DNA of 6,833 bases from Nitrosomonadales bacterium (GTDB taxonomy: Bacteria > Pseudomonadota > Gammaproteobacteria > Burkholderiales > Gallionellaceae), in the NCBI GenBank assembly GCA_003235435.1, contig QJWF01000035.1:1-6833 (forward strand), written 5' to 3'. The position numbers and the translations under genes are program-made. Of the stretch, positions 6,032-6,833 are shown piece after piece. Position 1 is the first letter of the stretch. The number at the start of each line of letters is the position of its first letter. Under the pieces are notes generated by a model. It searched no databases, was not told the origin of the DNA, and worked only from the letters and a program-made list of their open reading frames with translations.

Positions 6032-6784
6032 CTATGCGTGCTTGATCACAAGCCCCTGCCCAGTAGGCAATTCCAGTACCGCGTGGCCGCGTTTGGTCAT
6101 GAACGCCAGCTCGGCTTTCATCTGGTTCGCGTTGCACGTCCAGCCAAAATCGTCGAACACGATCATCCCGCCCGGTGCGACTTTGTCAAACAGGTGTTCC
6201 AGCGCAAGCATCTCGGCCATTTCCGAATTCATGTCGATGTGCAGGAAGGCGATCTTTTCCGGGACTGCCTGCAGGAATGAATCCGGCACGATCCCGCGTA
6301 CGATGTTCACGTTGTTGTATTTGGCGAATCTTTCGCGGACGCCGTTATAGATCGCCTCGGGGTCATACATCGTGTAGTCCCATGCCTGCCTCTCCTGCTG
6401 GGTCGATGTCTTCTCGGGAAGTCCAGCGAAGGTGTCATACAGAAATGCTTTACGGGGGAGGTCCTGAAAATCGAGATACTTCAATATCACGGCGGAGCAG
6501 AATCCCTTGAACACGCCGCACTCGACAAAATCCCCTTCGACATTCAGCGCATTCCTGGCCGCCCATGCCAGGGTATGCAATCGCCAGATAAGGCTTTGCT
6601 CCTGATCGTTGGCGGCCGCATCGAGAAAGCACGAAATGAATTTCCGGTCATGCCGGAATGTCAGATTGCGCCACAAACTTATCAGCATGTCGCCGCAGTA
6701 GAACTGCCCTTTATAGATGTCTTCTATCGTGGCCAGCGCTTGTCGCAAGTCTTTTTCCTTGCCTTGTGGGACTCCGTAAAACAC
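6032..6784 (-). CDS. TylF/MycF-type SAM-dependent O-methyltransferase family protein
   Basis: This is a class I SAM-dependent methyltransferase of the TylF/MycF (macrocin O-methyltransferase) family, whose studied members methylate sugar hydroxyls in a metal-dependent way. Homologues are also common in surface-polysaccharide and glycosylation loci. In the 250 residues, motif I is VEGDFVECGVFKGFCSAVIL at 82-101, the acidic SAM-binding strand is FLYDTFAGLPE at 114-124, and the metal-site candidates are D184 in FLHIDMN and D211/D212 in IVFDDFGW. The start is GTG at 6784-6782, with GAGG 8 nt upstream. A stop codon lies two codons before it in frame, so no longer start exists. The next in-frame methionine is residue 33. 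No antibiotic-synthesis gene is visible, so a role in modifying a surface glycan or glycolipid is the better guess, but the acceptor is unknown. It converges on argA across 63 nt without a clear terminator hairpin. Confidence 0.88.
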   Translation of the reverse strand: MFYGVPQGKEKDLRQALATIEDIYKGQFYCGDMLISLWRNLTFRHDRKFISCFLDAAANDQEQSLIWRLHTLAWAARNALNVEGDFVECGVFKGFCSAVILKYLDFQDLPRKAFLYDTFAGLPEKTSTQQERQAWDYTMYDPEAIYNGVRERFAKYNNVNIVRGIVPDSFLQAVPEKIAFLHIDMNSEMAEMLALEHLFDKVAPGGMIVFDDFGWTCNANQMKAELAFMTKRGHAVLELPTGQGLVIKHA

Positions 6785-6792
6785 GATTTATA

Positions 6793-6796
6793 CCTC
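6793..6796 (-). promoter_or_regulatory. Ribosome binding site of the TylF-type methyltransferase gene
   Basis: The reverse strand reads GAGG (within CGAGAGG), 8 nt before the GTG start at 6784. It supports this GTG as the start, which is also the first possible one after the upstream in-frame stop. Confidence 0.55.
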
Positions 6797-6807
6797 TCGG
6801 GGATTCA

Positions 6808-6813
6808 ATTATA
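6808..6813 (-). promoter_or_regulatory. Candidate -10 box for the methyltransferase gene
   Basis: The reverse strand reads TATAAT, a perfect -10 consensus, 23 nt before the GTG start, which would give a leader of about 17 nt. The -35 region falls beyond the window edge, so the promoter cannot be confirmed. The match suggests this gene may begin its own transcript rather than being an inner gene of a larger unit. Confidence 0.4.
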
Positions 6814-6833
6814 GAAATCCTTCGTAAAAATAA

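Noticed and set aside
6785..6833. End of another reverse-strand gene upstream of the methyltransferase
   Set aside because: Short open stretches end in stops near 6809, but fewer than 10 codons are visible, too few to support a gene.

Overview
This looks like ordinary chromosomal sequence from a Gram-negative proteobacterium, most likely a betaproteobacterium. The genes for RsmE, a two-domain ArgA of about 440 residues, and a TrkA/TrkH potassium system all fit that group, as do the moderate-to-high GC and dense gene packing. A Nitrosomonadales/Gallionella-type origin is my impression only; no rRNA or lineage-specific marker is present.

Positions 1-3495 hold a reverse-strand gene run. In transcription order it is: a thioredoxin/peroxiredoxin-like redox protein (3495-2938), an inositol-monophosphatase-family phosphatase (2893-2102), trkA (2072-699) and the first 233 codons of trkH (699 to the window edge). 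Gaps are 44 nt and 29 nt, and trkA and trkH overlap by one base (TGATG). This suggests one operon ending in the two subunits of a Trk potassium uptake system. The first two genes have no established link to potassium transport.

A 73-bp divergent intergenic region (3496-3568) separates this run from a forward-strand group: rsmE (16S rRNA m3U1498 methyltransferase, 3569-4300), a 61-residue tautomerase-family protein (4426-4611) and argA (N-acetylglutamate synthase, first step of arginine synthesis, 4649-5968). Between rsmE and the tautomerase lies a long imperfect palindrome (4311-4365) that resembles a GTAG-type REP doublet. The tautomerase and argA are 37 nt apart, each with a strong ribosome binding site, and are probably co-transcribed.

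The right end carries a reverse-strand TylF/MycF-type SAM-dependent methyltransferase (6784-6032), convergent with argA. It begins at a GTG preceded by a perfect TATAAT box. Its neighbours to the right are outside the window.

I see no phage, IS, CRISPR, tRNA, rRNA, toxin-antitoxin or defence genes, and no convincing new system. The points most worth a second look are the REP-like palindrome, the tautomerase that seems to lack the two catalytic arginines of 4-oxalocrotonate tautomerase and sits next to argA, and the redox-phosphatase-Trk gene order.
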